From NCBI GenBank assembly GCA_030248225.1, contig JASANE010017677.1:53497-117496 (forward strand): a stretch of 64,000 nucleotides of DNA, in the 5' to 3' direction. The translations under genes were made by a program, and so were the position numbers. Origin of the DNA: Trileptium ribeirensis (Eukaryota > Nematoda > Enoplea > Enoplida > Thoracostomopsidae). The stretch's first letter is position 1, and the number at the start of each line of letters is the position of its first letter. Under the pieces are notes generated by a model, which was not told the DNA's origin, made no database searches, and worked only from the letters and a program-made list of their open reading frames with translations. Positions 61,181 to 64,000 of this stretch are shown here, piece after piece.

Positions 61181-64000
61181 TTATTTATGGCGTTTCCGCA
61201 AGTTATATCTCCCTGGTATTTTTGAAATTACATCCTGCTCAAAACCGTCAATATTGTCATTAGCTACAGTGATTTTGTTATTTTGGGGTACCCTTACTCC
61301 TAGATTTTGTTTTGCAGTAACAGAATTTGGGCTATTCAGGTTGAAATATGTCTGATCTGTGAACTGTGCTTCTTCTCCACATCTGTTATCTGCGGGAACC
61401 AAATTATTTTTAATGTGGTCTGAGTTAAATATCTGTGCACCATCACCCGTTGGTGCTACTGTTGCTTGCTCCTCGCCTGTAACGTGCCCTGCTAGCTTCG
61501 CACATTTATTAACCTTGCTTGACTGAATTTCGTCGTCCGAATCTATATCACTTTGTTCACATTCTTTAGATACTACATCAGGAGTATCGAACGGAGCCCG
61601 CTTCAGCCGACGAACATTAACACGCTTTGATGCACTTCGCGTTGACTTGAACGCTGCCTCTATAACAGCTCCTGTTCCATCTATCGTAACATGCGTTACC
61701 CGATATGGCCCTCTCCAATGACGAGCGAGTTTCTTCGATTTACCGCGTACGGTGGGAACACGCAGATATACTTTATCTCCTTCGACAAACGGAAGATTTC
61801 TTGCTTTACGATCATGGTAAAACTTATGTTTGTCCAGCGCCTTTTGTACGCATGTTGACGCCAACTCCCATGCTTCGTGGAAGCGGTTACATAGCGAAAA
61901 CACAAAGTCCTCCGTATCTGGCTCTTCTCCATGGTATGCTCTTGTCATAAGATCGATGGGTAGCACTGGGTCTCGACCAAAATTTAATAAGAACGGTGTT
62001 TCCTTCGTGGACTCGTGGACGCTACTTCGATAAGCAAAACACGCGTAAGGCAAGATCTCGTCCCAGTTGTCTTGATTCGTATTAACGTATAGGCTTATCA
62101 TTGCTTCCATTGTACGATTAAATCGTTCCACCATACCGTCACACGCTTTATGATAGGCCGCGGTATTCAGTTTCTTTATACCCAGCAATCGACATACTTC
62201 CATCATTGTCTCGGAGATAAGATTTGGTCCCCGGTCAGTGAGAAACCGCGCAGGCACCCCAAATCTACATACTATTTGTTCCACGAATATTTTGGCAATC
62301 GTTGTTGATTTCATATCAGCTACAGCAACACATTCTACCCACTTTGTAAAATAATCCATGAAAACTACGATAAATTTATTTTTGGATTTTGTTAGCGGCA
62401 ACAGCCCCACGATGTCACACGCGATTTGGTGCCATGGAGCGACAACAGGGATAGACTGCAATGGCGGAATGGTGTACTTTGTTGGATTTTTCCTTGTTGC
62501 ACAAGCGGCACAACTCGCACACCATCGTTTCACATCACTGTATATCATGGGCCAATAGAAACGATCGGACACCTTCTTAAACGTTTTGCGTATGCCTAGG
62601 TGACCACCTAACAAATGGTCGTGGCAGGCGATCAGAACTTGTTCACGCAACGTTTTTGGCACATAACATTGCATTTGTCCCCGCACGTTACTTTTATGGT
62701 ATGACATTCCCTGCACCAGACTCCAATCGTCATTAGCCGTCTCGTCCGTTGATTCTAAACGTGAAATTATCACTTTTGCGAAATCATCATTCATCTGCGC
62801 TTCGTGCCAAGTGTTAGTGCCATCTTCTATACTGTCCGTAGTCACGTCGATATTCGCTACTGGCGCGACAGTTATTTTCTCGTTGACTGATGCCTTAAGC
62901 ATGTCCGTACAGGTTTGACAGCTTGTCAGCGACTCACCCAAATCGCAATTCTGTAATGTCGGTACATTCTTCCTTTGCGCGACAAAGCATCCGCGTTTGA
63001 ATTCTCTTTGCCAGGCTTGTGCACAATCGTAATGTCGTATTCTTGTAGTAGCAAGCTCGATCGACATAACCTGCCATGAGGATCACGTGCAGTTAGCAAC
63101 CATTTTAACGGCTGGTGAATTGTCACCACCGAAAATCCTCGACCGTACAAGTACGGCCGGAAATGTCGTATTGCCCAAACAACAGCAAGTGTTTCTCTTT
63201 CTACTACTGGATATTGCCGTTCAGCCTTTGTTAATGTACGACTCGCATAAGATATCGGATGATCCTTGCCGTTGTCGTCGGTTTGGCTGAGCACAGCACC
63301 GATAGCTTTATCGCTTGCATTAGTCTGAACTATAAATGGCTTGGAGAAATCAGGAAACGCAAGAATTGGTTTACTGGATAGCCGCGATTTCAGCTCATCA
63401 AATGCGCGTTGGCAATCATCCGACCACATAAACTTCGTATTCTTCTTGTATAATGCGTGCAGGGGTGCTGCAATTTTCGCGAAGCACCACACAAATTGTC
63501 GATAATATGATGCTAGGCCCATAAAACTTTGCACTTCCTTGGCGGACTACGGTATTGGCCAACCGATGATCTTACGGACCTTTTCACATTCGGGAAAAAA
63601 TCCGTCACGGGACAACACGTGTCCAAGATACGGCACACTGCTTCGTCCAAACTGGCATTTTTCATGGTTAGCTTAAGATCGGCCAACCTTAAACGATCGA
63701 AAACCATTTTTAATCGTTGAAGCAATTCATCCGGTGTTGATCCAATAACTAAAATATCGTCGAGATAAACTAGGCAGATCTTCCAATCTAAACCAGCTAA
63801 CACGTTCTCCATCAACCGCTGGAAAGTAGCTGGAGCATTCGATAACCCAAACGGTAATTTTCGGAACTGGTAAAGTCCATCGTACGTGATAAACGCTGTT
63901 TTATGCTTACTACTAGTGTCCATCTGTATTTGGTGATAACCACTTTTCATGTCCAGTGTACAGAATAACTTCGCCTTATTTAGCGAACACATTACCTCAT
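61181..64000 (-). pseudogene. Ty3/Gypsy pol: RT, RNase H and integrase, partial and broken
   Basis: RT (63992 down to about 63665) has L-D-M-K-S-G-Y-H-Q-I, L-P-F-G-L-S-N-A-P-A-T-F-Q and the active site Y-L-D-D. A one-base frameshift near 63665 (A-run) and an in-frame TAG near 63550 break the RT tail. RNase H (about 63534-62990) shows Q-T-N-A-S-D-K-A-I-G-A-V-L and the H-K-P-G-K-E-N-S-N-A-D-A-L-S-R end. A further shift near 62980 leads into a long open integrase frame (to 61181). It has an H-H-C-C finger (G-G-H-L-G...C-A-S-C-A-A-C), catalytic D (A-C-D-I-V), D (L-T-D-R-G-P) and E (M-V-E-R-F-N-R-T), a G-P-Y-R-V tail domain and a long hydrophilic extension. Confidence 0.88.

Larger units (their letters stand above)
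59234..64000 (-). mobile_element. Ty3/Gypsy LTR retrotransposon, 3' portion, continuing past the window
   Basis: Minus-strand order from the window edge: reverse transcriptase, RNase H, integrase (the Ty3/Gypsy order, with integrase last), then an extra ORF, a polypurine tract and the LTR. gag, protease and the 5' LTR are beyond 64000. Frameshifts and a stop in the RT/RNase H part show this copy is inactive. Confidence 0.88.

Noticed and set aside
1..64000. tRNA, rRNA, riboswitch or bacterial-type operon signals
   Set aside because: No cloverleaf, rRNA core sequence or Shine-Dalgarno pattern was recognised. The gene structure is eukaryotic.

Overview
The window is nuclear DNA of an animal, most likely an invertebrate. 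It has spliceosomal GT-AG introns, AATAAA poly(A) signals, AT-rich introns full of small DNA transposons, a Ty3/Gypsy retrotransposon and a complete Maverick/Polinton. I cannot name the species.

Host gene (+ strand, from before 951 to about 54 kb): twelve phase-compatible exons (951-981, 1614-1692, 3744-3838, 6009-6553, 7877-9463, 37187-39805, 43420-43586, 45183-45302, 47771-48042, 50371-50703, 51026-51113, 53454-53805) plus a weak terminal-exon candidate encode one very large disordered protein rich in Arg, Ser, Asp, Asn and His. About 2,100 codons are visible; the 5' end lies outside the window. I recognise no folded domain. A nuclear, RNA-processing type role is only a guess.

Polinton (14493-30741): it sits in the 27.7-kb intron between 9463 and 37187. 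It has AGT...ACT termini, a short terminal inverted repeat and a perfect 6-bp target duplication (CTTAGA). It landed in an older repeated coding sequence on the minus strand, whose two halves (31363-30748 and 14486-13978) still flank it. A 1,182-bp hAT-type element with a perfect 8-bp duplication later inserted in its left arm. Minus-strand genes in order of reading: protein-primed DNA polymerase B, integrase, packaging ATPase (one in-frame TGA), a 91-aa conserved core-type protein, a 139-aa protein, a NADAR-domain protein, a TATA-binding protein (TBP), the minor capsid protein, a 45-aa basic peptide, the double jelly-roll major capsid protein, a membrane-anchored 159-aa protein and a 96-aa protein. 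Two plus-strand genes lie at the left end: an 89-aa BECR-nuclease-like protein and an acidic protein of about 190 aa. I find no adenain-type protease.

Most notable system: this Polinton carries its own TBP, in a two-gene unit with NADAR joined by an ATGA overlap, and its other genes share an upstream element of the form TTCTTAAAAAGG 28-44 nt before the ATG. In three places that element contains the TCT-TAA end (Ser-stop) of the preceding gene. The NADAR-TBP unit and the plus-strand genes instead have a GTGGGG box next to a TATA tract. This suggests two promoter classes and a self-encoded initiation factor, a virus-like early/late scheme (inference).

Right part: the introns hold Tc1/mariner-type, TA-flanked and Harbinger-type MITEs, several local duplications and one decayed pseudogene. 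From 54.2 to 59.2 kb there is no convincing gene. From 59234 to the window end is the 3' part of a minus-strand Ty3/Gypsy element: a 329-bp LTR, an extra ORF after pol, and a pol region with frameshifts and a stop in the RT/RNase H part but an open integrase.
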